Below the pieces are notes generated by a model. It was given only the letters and a program-made list of their open reading frames with translations, was not told the origin of the DNA and searched no databases. Positions 10,520 to 20,700 of a DNA stretch of 64,000 bases are shown one piece after another. Origin of the DNA: Symbiodinium natans. Lineage: Eukaryota; Sar; Dinophyceae; Suessiales; Symbiodiniaceae. Position 1 is the stretch's first letter, and each line of letters opens with the position of its first letter. A program made the translations under genes and the position numbers. The stretch spans positions 51,001 to 115,000 of the forward strand of contig CAJNDS010002753.1 in NCBI GenBank assembly GCA_905221605.1, read 5' to 3'.

Positions 10520-10585
10520 GCAGCCTGGGCGGCCGGGAGGCTTCGATGGGCGAAGTGCCTGTGCCCGACCACCCATGCCCCTTAA
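10520..10585 (+). CDS. Weak exon candidate
   Basis: After CTTGCAG the frame reads SLGGREASMGEVPVPDHPCP. It sits in the CCCTAAA - exon - TTTAGGG arrangement. Confidence 0.35.
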   Translation, partial: AAWAAGRLRWAKCLCPTTHAP

Positions 10586-10987
10586 ACCCACAGAGCCCAA
10601 TAACCCTAAATTGAGGGTTAGGGTTTGGGGTTTAGGGTTTAGGGTTTAGGGTTTAAGGTTTAGGGTTTAACCCACAGAGCCCAGGAATATACCTGTTGGG
10701 GCCCAGAGAGAAAGGCTACAGATTCCATACACTCGGAACGTACAAAGAGGGGCCTTGTAGTTACAAGTAGAGTTACACGGGCCTTGAAATTGGGTTCTAA
10801 GTATTCAAACTTAGGTCATAAGTCCCTGAACTATTGTTGGTATACAAAGAGGGCCTTTTGTTTTTGGGAGTTCGGATTTGCCTGGGTTGAGGGCGTAGCT
10901 GCTTAGCTTGCCTGGAGAGCTTCAAAGTCCTGGACCTCGGCCAAACGAGAAGTCTACTGGAGCAGCCCTAAACCTCACCTCCCTTCT

Positions 10988-11128
10988 CAGGGTGGCTACA
11001 TGGTCCCCCAATTTTGGCCCTTAATTGGGGAACACGTAGATACCCCTCATATACCCTATAAAACCCCAAATGCCATACACACTTCAGAACGCTTGAAAGA
11101 AGGTAAGGGGCCATATGATCCCTCCGGC
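10988..11128. mobile_element. Fold-back element, family H (inverted copy)
   Basis: Left GGCTACATGGTCCCCC, right GGGGCCATATGATCCC, with GCCCTTAATTGGGG and ATACCCTATAAAACCCC inside. It matches cop­ies near 21188, 35748 and 37513. Confidence 0.6.
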
Positions 11129-11369
11129 CCGGATGACCCAACAAGGTATGGTATGGTTTCAATGGAGCGCGACCAGGCAGGATCGGTTCTGTTTGGGCTC
11201 GAAAGAGTTCCGTATCCTGCTTGTGCCGTGTGCCGCAAGTTCATGTTGCTTTCGTTATGGTAGGTGTGCGACCGCAAGACCTCATTGGCAGGCTGCCCAA
11301 AACGTGTGGGCCGTCAGGCAAGGCTCGAAACCCTTAAAGGTGTAAAGTGTGCCAGCCCCGAACCTGAGA

Positions 11370-11469
11370 ATGAGAATTGGCAAACCCTCAGCTGTCAAAA
11401 AATGTGTGTATCGCATCGCTGACCCCAAGCTCGGGTGGCTAATGCCATGGCCATACCGAAGAGCTGCTG
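11370..11469 (+). CDS. Exon candidate
   Basis: Frame reads MRIGKPSAVKKCVYRIADPK and LGWLMPWPYRRAA, ending at a GT (11470). Composition is convincingly protein-like. Product unknown. A TTTAGGG tract follows (11505-11570). Confidence 0.5.
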
Positions 11470-11844
11470 GTAGGAGCTTGGGGGCCTCTGCGTTCAAGTT
11501 TACTTAGGGTTTAGGGTTTAGGGTTTAGGGTTCAGGGTTCAGGGTTTAGGGGGTTTAGGGTTTAGGGTAGCGCCAGAATCCCCCTGAACCCCGATTCCAC
11601 GATCCTGATTCTTGGAACCCAGCACTCCTCCCTGATGCAGGGAGCCCGAAACCCTCAACCCTAATTTGGGGACCAGGGTTTTTTAGGGTTTGGGTTTACA
11701 TTTTGACCCTCGAGATGGACTCTGATCTACCCAGACCCCTGGGAGGATCCAAAAAGCAGAACCCCAAACTTGTACCCTAATGCTACTCTTGGGTCATTCT
11801 TAAAAAGCCCTTAGGGGGGATCTACTTCTTGGAGAAGTCTGGGC

Positions 11845-11897
11845 CCTAAACCCTAAACCCTAAACCCTAAACTTTAAACCCTAAACCCTAAACCCTG
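11845..11897 (-). repeat. CCCTAAA tract
   Basis: Seven units immediately before the exon 11903-11969; the mirror-image TTTAGGG tract begins 3 bp after that exon. Confidence 0.9.
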
Positions 11898-11902
11898 GGC
11901 AG

Positions 11903-11969
11903 GTTTATGCTGGTGGGCAGGGCGACCTGCAGGCCTCCCTCAAGCTCATCGAGAAGCAGCTCGAGACCT
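11903..11969 (+). CDS. Exon, TPR-like helix
   Basis: Bounded by GGGCAG and a GT (11970). Frame reads VYAGGQGDLQASLKLIEKQL then ET. Amphipathic helix with regular leucines, consistent with a TPR-type repeat. CCCTAAA tract directly upstream and TTTAGGG directly downstream. Confidence 0.6.
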
Positions 11970-11971
11970 GT

Positions 11972-12062
11972 CGTTTAGGGTTTAGGGTTCAGGGTTTAGG
12001 GGTTTCGGGTTTCGGGTTTAGGGTTCAGGGTTTAGGGTTTCGGGTTCAGGGTTCAGGGTTAT
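11972..12062 (+). repeat. TTTAGGG/TTTCGGG tract
   Basis: Alternating TTTAGGG, TTCAGGG and TTTCGGG units at the start of the intron. Confidence 0.9.
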
Positions 12063-12847
12063 GCCTCGACCCAGACGCCTGGGAGGATGCAAAAAGTAGA
12101 TCCCTTCGAGGGTTCCTGAGAAATGTCCGAATCGTTGGGGGTCTACTTGTTGGGGTTTGTGGGGAGGGAACTGGAGAGCCACAGGTACACATGCAATGGG
12201 CACCAGATGTTGGGGTGTTTGTTGTTTCTTGTTTTCCTTTTCTCTTTTTGCCCCCCCAAACCCTAAAACCCTAACAATGCCCTAAACTCTGAAACCATAA
12301 ACCCTGAAAATCCTTAAGTCTGTCATCTTCCCCTCGTGCCAAAGTTTTGAACCCTGGTCATCAATCCTTGCGCGGATGTTTGAAAGGTGGGGTTCGTCCA
12401 CATACAGCAATGGTTTCCTTAAGTCCCTCGTGCTACAAGGGGTTAGGGGTTTCAGGTTTAGGGTCTAGAGTTGAGGGTTTAACTGTAGTAGGGCCCTTAT
12501 ACCGCGTCATGGACGGCGAATCCACCGTCAACCCCACAGGCCCAAGCCCCAAACCCGAGAAGCTAAAGTCTCAACCCCAAGACATTTTAACCCTTCTAAC
12601 CCTGCAAACCTGTAAACCCTAAACCCCCACAGCCCCAACCGCTAAACTCGAGAAGTAAAGTCTCAACCCCAAGACATCCTAACTGCCCCTTCTAACCACG
12701 TAACCCTGTAAACCTTAAACCCTACTTGTAGGTAGTTACCGAGGAAGGGCGATTAAGGACGCTAACCCCAACTAAAGTCCCAAAAGTATCTTATCCCATA
12801 ACTCCACGTTGTGTTCCTACTTATTAAGTTGCCCGATCCTGAGAACC

Positions 12848-13101
12848 ATGAACCCTAAACCCTAAACCCTAAACCCTAAACCCTAAACCCTAAACCCTAA
12901 ACCCTAAACCCTAAACCCTAAACCCTAAACCCTAAACCCTAAACCCTAAACCCTAAACCCTAAACCGTACACCCTAAACCCTAAACCCTAAACCCTAAAC
13001 CCTAAACCCTAAACCCTAAACCCTAAACCCTAAACCCTAAACCCTAAACCCTAAACCCTAAACCCTAAACCCTAAACCCTAAACCCTAAACCCTAAACCC
13101 A
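12848..13101 (-). repeat. Long CCCTAAA tract
   Basis: About 36 units over 254 bp with one CGTACACC interruption. It ends two bases before the exon 13104. Confidence 0.98.
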
Positions 13102-13103
13102 AG

Positions 13104-13185
13104 GACATCTACCCTGGCTTCCCAAGCATGCACCACGACTTGGCCACGACCCGGGTGATGGTCTCCGAGCTTCGGAAGGCGCGGA
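13104..13185 (+). CDS. Exon candidate
   Basis: Follows CCCAAG and ends before a GT (13186). Frame reads DIYPGFPSMHHDLATTRVMV then SELRKARS. Pattern IYPGF-x-HHDLA recalls TPR loops, not certain. TTTAGGG tract from 13195. Confidence 0.6.
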
Positions 13186-13438
13186 GTCTAGGAATTTAGG
13201 GTTTGGGGTTTAGGGTTTAGGGTTTAGGGTTATAGTTCAGCATTTAGAGTTCAGGGTTTAGCGTGTATGGGACAATTTCGAGGTGGCTGGCGGTTTCACG
13301 TGTGCAGTCTGCTTGTGAGCCCTTGTACCCTCAAAAAATCCTGCATGTCCCACAAAAGCGCCTGTCCAAACTCGAAACCCCAAGCCCCGAACCCTAAACC
13401 CTAAACCTTTTTTCCATCGTTACGGGAAGGGGGGTCAG

Positions 13439-13502
13439 GATGTGCAGTCTCACCTGAAACCGAAGTCCGCCCAGCGAATTGTTTTTTTTGCTTTGCTCCA
13501 AA
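13439..13502 (+). CDS. Exon candidate
   Basis: After GTCAG the frame reads DVQSHLKPKSAQRIVFFALL then QS. CCCTAAA upstream (13375-13408), TTTAGGG downstream (13515-13580). Confidence 0.5.
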
Positions 13503-13625
13503 GTAGGGTTGCGTGTTTAGGGTTTAAAGGTTTAGGGTTTAAGGTTTCAGGCTTGGGTTTGGGGTTTAGGGTTTAAGGCTTAGAGTGTCCCTCGGGTTTC
13601 GGGGTTTGATCTTGTACAACTTCAG

Positions 13626-13742
13626 GCGCGCGTGTTTCTTTTCAACAAGCCAGTTGATGCCAACTTCGTCCTATTCCACCCCGGCTTTGGCCAGCACATT
13701 TCAAAAGGCAACTGCAAGATCCCACGGAAAAAGCCACTCATA
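13626..13742 (+). CDS. Exon candidate
   Basis: After ACTTCAG, 39 open codons reading ARVFLFNKPVDANFVLFHPG then FGQHISKGNCKIPRKKP, to TGA 13743. Strongly protein-like. A second overlapping frame (next entry) begins at 13742. Confidence 0.6.
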
Positions 13743-13861
13743 TGAGACAGGTGAAGAATGCCAAGTCCTCTCATAGTTCTGATCAAGACATCCGCGGCAT
13801 CTTTGGGATTCCGCGTTCTGCCTTATTCAAAAACATCCTGACTGTCTGGCACCCCAAGCCC
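13742..13861 (+). CDS. Open block, possible exon
   Basis: Frame of 40 codons from an ATG, with SSDQDIRGIFGIPRSALFKN and a TAG at 13862. A CCCTAAA tract follows (13868-13925). Relation to the preceding block is unclear. Confidence 0.4.
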
Positions 13862-13940
13862 TAGACTCTAGACCCTAGACCCTAAACCCTAAACCCTAAA
13901 CCCTAAACCCTAAACCCTAAACCCTACAGTAGCCCTAAGC

Positions 13941-14040
13941 CATGCGTTGAATTCGTTGCCTCTTTTGGAGATTGCTAGCTTCAATCATGTCAGCAGATCG
14001 ACCACCGATCTGCATTCCGTTCTTGCCCTAAGCTATGTCA
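13941..14040 (+). CDS. Open block, possible exon
   Basis: Frame reads LNSLPLLEIASFNHVSRSTT then DLHSVLALSYVIVG. Protein-like; no clear splice edges chosen. Confidence 0.4.
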
Positions 14041-14538
14041 TAGTTGGGTACCATTTTACATCTTTAAGGGTACTTAAACCCCATAAGGAATAAACAAATA
14101 GTTGTACTTATAGTATATACTTGGGCCCTGAAGCGACTATACAGGAACCACCTAAACATTCCAAGTAAATACTCTATGGGGGCTTACGAAAATCTAAAAT
14201 ACGCCTCCCCCCCCCCCCCCCCCCCCCCCCCAACAGTGGGATTTCCTGAAAAGTATGGACCCCAATAAGGTGCCCCTAATGTCGGAAACCCTAAATCCGA
14301 AACCCTAGACCCTAGACCCTTATAATAAGGACCCCAATAAGGCACACCCCTAATTTCGGAAACCCGCATATAGGCACACAGATGCTCACAGCTGAAGGGA
14401 TGAAGATATGCACCACTAAGGTTGTAAGGCTCCCCGAAAGTATACTCCTAATCTGGCCCCTGTGTTCCCTTAGGGATCCCTTCTTAAGGACCCCCCAAAA
14501 CCCAAGGGTACAGCTTCTAAGGGTCCTAGGTAGAACCG

Positions 14539-14664
14539 CTACTTAGAGGTTCATGGGTACTTATAACCACAGTTATAAGTCTACTTATAACCTACTTACG
14601 GGACTTAGGGGGCTTGTAAGTAGAGTTGGAATTAGGGTTATAAGTACCATGAACCTCCAAGTAG
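14539..14664. mobile_element. Fold-back element, family B (full copy)
   Basis: 126 bp, ends CTACTTAGAGGTTCATGGGT and CCATGAACCTCCAAGTAG; the inner parts also pair (TTATAACC / GGTTATAA). Its terminal TAG can serve as an acceptor for the exon that starts next to it. Confidence 0.9.
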
Positions 14665-14669
14665 AACAG

Positions 14670-14738
14670 CGCAGACTCCGTGCAGAGTATAAAAATCTAC
14701 ACCTAGGATCGACGAACGACTTCACGTCCGCATCGCAG
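14670..14738 (+). CDS. Exon with canonical GTAAGT donor
   Basis: Frame reads [20 protein letters not shown] then ASQ, ending at GTAAGT (14739). The exon begins 5 bp after the family B element. Phase 0 end joins exon 14954 in phase. Confidence 0.65.
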
Positions 14739-17700
14739 GTAAGTAGGGTTTGGGCAACGGTTTGGGGTTTATAGGCTTTATAGGGTTTAGGGTTCAGGGT
14801 TTAGGGTTCAGAATCCAGTCAGTTGCCCATACACGCTTTATACCCCAATGTGATAGTGCTAAACCCTAAATCCCACACTCTTGAAGCCAGGAAGGTTGCA
14901 ATAACTCTGAGACTCCCCGCCCGCAAAAACCATCCTCTCCGAGAAGATGGCAGGAGTCGAACATCACAACCCAGGCCGTTGCGAGCTTCAAGGAAGCCCA
15001 TGAGCGAGCTGCTTGTATGTTCTGCTTCCCTAAGAGCCCAAGAACCCTTAAATAAGGAATATATTCCTTAAAGCATCTGCTCTGCTTCCCTAAGAGCCCA
15101 AGAACCCTTAATACAAGGAATATATTCCTTAAAGCATATCAAGGATAAGGAATATACCTGAAATCATATTAAGGATCCCTGTATATTGCAAGGTATATGT
15201 CCTGCATTGAGGGGCATCGGGCTCTTTGGGCCGTGGCAGGGCCTTGGCCCCCCGTTTTGCAGTCTAGGGTTTAGGGTTTCGGGTTTAGGGTTTAGGGTTT
15301 AGGGTTTAGGGTTGAGCGGTTCCCTTACAAACCCCGAAAACATGCATCCAGGTAGCCTTATTCTCAGGTTTCAGTGGGATCAGCCCGGCGATCCCTAGAT
15401 CGAGTTAGGGTGTATAGAGGGTTTAGGGTTTAGGGTTTAGGGTTTAAGTCTAGAGTTTATAGGGCTTCTGGGCCTTTTGGTAGGCTTTCTCTAGGGCTCT
15501 GAGGATTCAGGGTTTAGGGTTTGGGGATTTTAAGAACCCTATAAGCCCTAGAGCCGATAAGCCCTAAAACCCCTAACTGCGAACCCTAAACCCTAAACCC
15601 TAAACCCTAAGCCCTGGAGCCCCCAACTGTGAACCCCTGAAGCCCGAAGCCCTAAACCCTAAACCCTAAACCCTAAACCCTAAACCCTAAACCCTAAACC
15701 CTAAACCCTAAACCCTAAGCCCTAAACCCTAAACCCTAAACCCTAAACAAATCTGAAGCGGGCAGCCATCGCTGAGGCTTTCGAAGCATGGAAGGCCGGG
15801 CTCATCGAGCGCAAACGCGTCTTGGCGTTGCTCCCTACAAGGTCTGCGATTTCCAGAGAGCCCAAGACCCCCTTAATTGAGGAAGATGCCTTAGATCATA
15901 AAGGGACCCATAATATCATGTAAGGTATCTTGCTTGGTTAAGGGGTATTGGGCTCTTCGGGTTTCGGTTTAGGGTTTGACGATTTTGACAAGGGAGGGCT
16001 TACGGGGCTTCGACTATGCGGTTTGGATTCTAGGTGTCACTGGGTCTTGGACTTTCGCAGGGTCTATAGACGCAGGACTGCCCGTTGCGGGGTACCACCA
16101 CGTTCTACGATCGGCCTGAAGCGGCTAAGCTCCAAACCCCAAACCCTAAATTCTAAATCCTAAGCCCCTACAAACCCTCAAACCCCTCAACCCAGAAGTC
16201 TAAACCTTGAATTCCCAAACTAGACAAAGCCGAAACTGTGATAATTACCCCTATCCTTTTTGTTGTGCTCAGGTTCCCTTATAAACCCCTTGAAGAAAAC
16301 AAGGGCACCCTTTTAATCCTAGGCTACTGGGCAGCCAAATTAAACGAGAGGCGTAGTGAAGCCTCCCTTCCCCCAAACAAATCTTGCACCCTGCCGAAAA
16401 CGATTGGAGATCTTTAGGGTTTAGGGTTTAGGGTTTAGGGTTTAGGGTTTAGGGTTTAGGGTTTAGGGTTAGGGTCTAAGGAGGAGCTACTTCATGTCTT
16501 GATTGATTTGGAGTATATTCTGAAACCTCAATGAATCCCAGCCCCTCTACAGCCCTACGTAGCCCATGGGTTTGTTGCTGTTTTAGGCCACCAAATCCAC
16601 CTCAGTGTCTAGGGTTTCAAGCATCGGCCCCGAATCTTGGGCCCTTCGCCTTTTTTGGAGTCCTGATTGGTATTGGTAGAGTGTATATATATATATATAT
16701 ATTTATTTATTTATTTATTTATATATATATATAAATGGATAAATACAAGCTGGGTATGCGATGGGCACATAAGCATCCCATATTCAGGATTTGGGGGGCC
16801 CAGACTTGTAACCCTGCACAGTGCTGGTCTACAAGGCACGAAGACCTGTGACCAGGGCGCGCTGGTCTACGACTGGATCGAGGCTACCGCAAGCTCAGGC
16901 GCGAAACTGTTCGGGGTTTGGACATTTCAGAACCAGCCCTCTCAAAGGCTCAGCAGCATAGCCAGCATAGCTTCATATTCGGTACACCCAATTGTGGTTC
17001 TCTTTTGGGGGCTGCTTAAACTTTTGTTGTGCGAGTTGCAAGTTGGTAGGAACCACAACCCCATTAGGTTGTGTGATGGCCCACATTACACAGCAGCACC
17101 CTGCAACTGAATCCACCTTTAGGGAGGTTTAGGGTTTCGAGCTTAGGGCTCTGCCGCTTGGATACCCCTCCCTTGAGGACCCTAAAGTCTCTTGTTGCGA
17201 AGGCTTCGGGTTTATATCGGCTTCAGGGCGTTCAAGCCCCGAAGATGCTTTTGAACTTGTGGCAAGTCGACGATGGGAATGCCTACTGGGCCATTCGAAG
17301 GTTTTCAGGTTTGATCCTCCGTTCACGAAGCCCCGTGATCGCGAAGCACTTTCAGCAGCACGAGATGCCAAACTGCGAAAGCCAAAATTCAGGGTTTTGG
17401 GGTTTTGCGTTTAGGGGTGCCTGCCCTAGTAAGCGGCTTTAGACGCTGAGAATGGCTGCAGAGATAAGGGAGCAGCGAAATCAGCAGGACCGAACTTTAA
17501 ACCCCCGAAGCCCTCAGCCCTGCACGGGTGCCTCAAGAATTCGCATCTGGCTTTCCGAATCCTAAACCCAATAAACTCTTAAAACCCCTAAGAACCAGAA
17601 GGGTTCCGGGTTTCGGGTTTAGGGTTTAGGGCATGACAGGAACCCAAAACTCTGGACCACTTGGGGGTTTGGAGTGGCATGGTTGCTTTCTGCGAAGCCG

Positions 17701-20700
17701 CTGTTGAAATTTCAGCCTCAAAGGAGCAGCCCTCCCAGCCCTATAGTCCCTATAGTAAGGGCTGCATGCCTTCGTCTGTACCTATAATTATAGGGTTTAG
17801 GGTTTCGGGTGAATTGAAATACTCTACAAAGTCGTATAATAAGAACAGAATATTCTGATACGTTTATATATACAAGCCATGATCACCAAACCCCCCATTA
17901 TCACCCCAAAAAAACCCTAGGCCCTACACGATGTTCCCTTATATGAAAACCTCCCGAAATGTGTGGGGTACTGCACCCTTAGCATACCCCCCCCCCCCCG
18001 CAAAAAAAAAATATATATATATATATATACAAATATACATATAATACTAATTCATAAATAACCAAATAGCAAAACAACTTATTGCAGGAACGCCCCCAAA
18101 AAGGGTACCCCTGTTTTTGGAACACCCCCCCCCCCCCCCCAACCCTAAACCCTAAACCCTAACCCACCCCCGCCCCCCCCCCCCCCCTCAACCCTAAACC
18201 CTAAACCCTAACCCCTCCCCCCCCTCACCCCCCCCCTCTTCAACCCTAAACCCTAATCCCTAACCCCCCCCCCCCCCCCCCCCCCCCCAATACTAGTCCC
18301 AAATAAGCCGCAGGCATGGACATATCAGTGGACTTCGTTCAGCACACTGGGTCGAGTGAGCCGCAGGGGAGTGCGGCCGGTTATGTGGCCACTTTCAAGA
18401 ATGAAGCCCGGTTGCACGTCGACCCCCCTAAACCGGGCTCGGAAGGTGCAGCCCTGCCTGTGCTCTCCTGGTAGTAGGGTTTAGGGTTTAGGGTTTAGGG
18501 TTTAGGGTTTTAGGGTTTTAGGGTTTCGGGGACCTCTCGCTGAGGTGGGGCTGGCCGGGGATGATGGTCTCATCGTCGATGAGAAGTTGCTGGGCGATAG
18601 CTGGGGAACGTTTGCCGGGTACAAGGAGGGGCCCCCCTTACTATACGAGCTAGCTATAGTTAAGGGACTTATAACCTAATTTAGGAGCAGGGTTTAGGGT
18701 TTAGGGTTTAGGGTTTATCCTGAAAACCTACTTTAGGGTCCAAATAACTCTACTCAAATCTAGGAGGCCCCTCCTTGTAGGCCTCACGCCACCTTGACTA
18801 CCCCCCCCCCCGAGCTCCAAATGAGCCTTTTGGGCTCTAGTTTTGTAGTTTGAGTATAGTACAGTCGGTGCGGAATCCGGGTTTAGGGTTTAGGGTTTGG
18901 GGATTGGGGTTTAGGGTTAGTTTTTTGTGTTTCTATGGGATCAGGGAACGGCCGCCCGAAACCTAAACCCCTAAACTGCCCTAAACCCTAAACCCTAAAC
19001 CCTAAACCCTAAACCCTAAACCCTAAACCCTTTTCATCTCAGGAACTGCCGCATCTACCTGGCCTCTGCCGGGCTGGCGGTGAACCTGGCCGCCAACCTC
19101 CAGCTGCTCGAGGCCTCAGTTTAGGGTTTAGGGTTTAGGGTTCCGAGTTTAGGGTTTATAATTAGGGTTCAGGGTTTAGGATTTAGGGTTTAGGGTTCAG
19201 GTTTTAGGTTTTAGGGTTTAGGGTTTAGGGTTTTAGGGTGCAGGGTTCAGGGTTCAGGGCCTTTAAGGGCACTACCCTTAGAGTTTAAGGCCTCTTACTT
19301 GGCAGTTCATGGGTACTTATAACCCTCATTGTAAGTCTACTTGTCACCGACTTAGAGGATTTAGGGGGCTTATAAGTGCAGCTACAATTGGGCTTAAAAA
19401 ACGTACCCTGAACCTCCAAGTAGGGTTTATTCGACGTATTTAGGGTTTAGGTTTCTTGGGTGGTTGTTTAGGGTTTTTGGAGTTTCTTATGCTTGATTAG
19501 GGTTTGTTTGGAAGCTTTTCTACGGTTTGAGTCCCCCAAACCCTAGACCCTAAACTTTAGGGTTTGGAGTTTAGGATGGGCCCTGGGCGTGTTCCGCGGC
19601 CAGTAGACCCCCCCTCCCTTTCCTTGTGGTTGAAACTGGGCTTGGGTTTAGGGTTTAGGGTTTAGCAGACGGGTTCAGTTGCAACGTGGGGATTCCACGG
19701 GTTACAGGCTCACACTGTCAGCTGGGGCCCCGGCTTAAAATGCTTCAAAAGCATCGGTTTTTGCATGGTTTTTTTACTCATGCGGGAACCCACGGACCCA
19801 AGAGATGTATCTGCGGACAATTCTTCCGTGCTTGCGTTTTGCACCAGGTGCAAAACGCAAGCACGTTTTCACGGTTTCTGTCGCCTCTCACAAAAATGCT
19901 GCAGGTGCCACATTTCTGCATGCGTACGGTTTGACGTGCTGTCGGCTGTCCTGCGCAATCCTTGCTCGCAAAACGTTTTGGGGTTGCGGGGGGTGGGGGG
20001 GGGGGATAATCACGTCCAATCCAAAGCTCTTCACCTGAAGCCTCTGGGGGGGGGGGGGGGGGGTAATCACGTCCAATCCAAAGCGCTTCACCTGAAGTCT
20101 CTGGGTTTTGTAAACACCCGTCTACCCCGCACGATGAGAAAGTCCGTGTGACCAGTGCGTGCGAATGGCCAGAGCATTCATGTCCGCACGATGAGAACGT
20201 CCGCGTGACCACTGCGTGCGAATGGCCAGAGCATCCATGTCCGCACGATGAGAACGTCCGTGTGACAAGACAACACAACAAAACCTATGTCTTCCCAAGT
20301 AACATAAAAGGGCTTCTTGACCAAAACCCTCGCGTTTACTAACATTTTCCTTCCCAAGAACCACGTTGGAAGTGAACCTGTAGGGAGGGTTTAGGGTTTA
20401 GGGTTTAGGGTTCAGGGTTTAGGGTTTAGGGCCAGAAATAAGCAGAGCCTGTGGAGAAGCACATGCCCAACCGAGTGGGTTTGGGGCTTGGCGTCCTCAA
20501 GCGAAATCCTCCGTAAGCTCTACCGTAAAGCCTATAAGTAGTCTAAAGTCTTTACCCGCCAACCCCAAGGCCCAAGGCCCCAAAATACTCACAGCCTGAA
20601 TCGAAGTCCAGCACCCCAAAGAGCCCAACACCCCTTAGTTAAGGAATATTAAATCGTACTCAGGATTTCTGCATGTAACTTAAGGCAGACTCCTTTGGTA

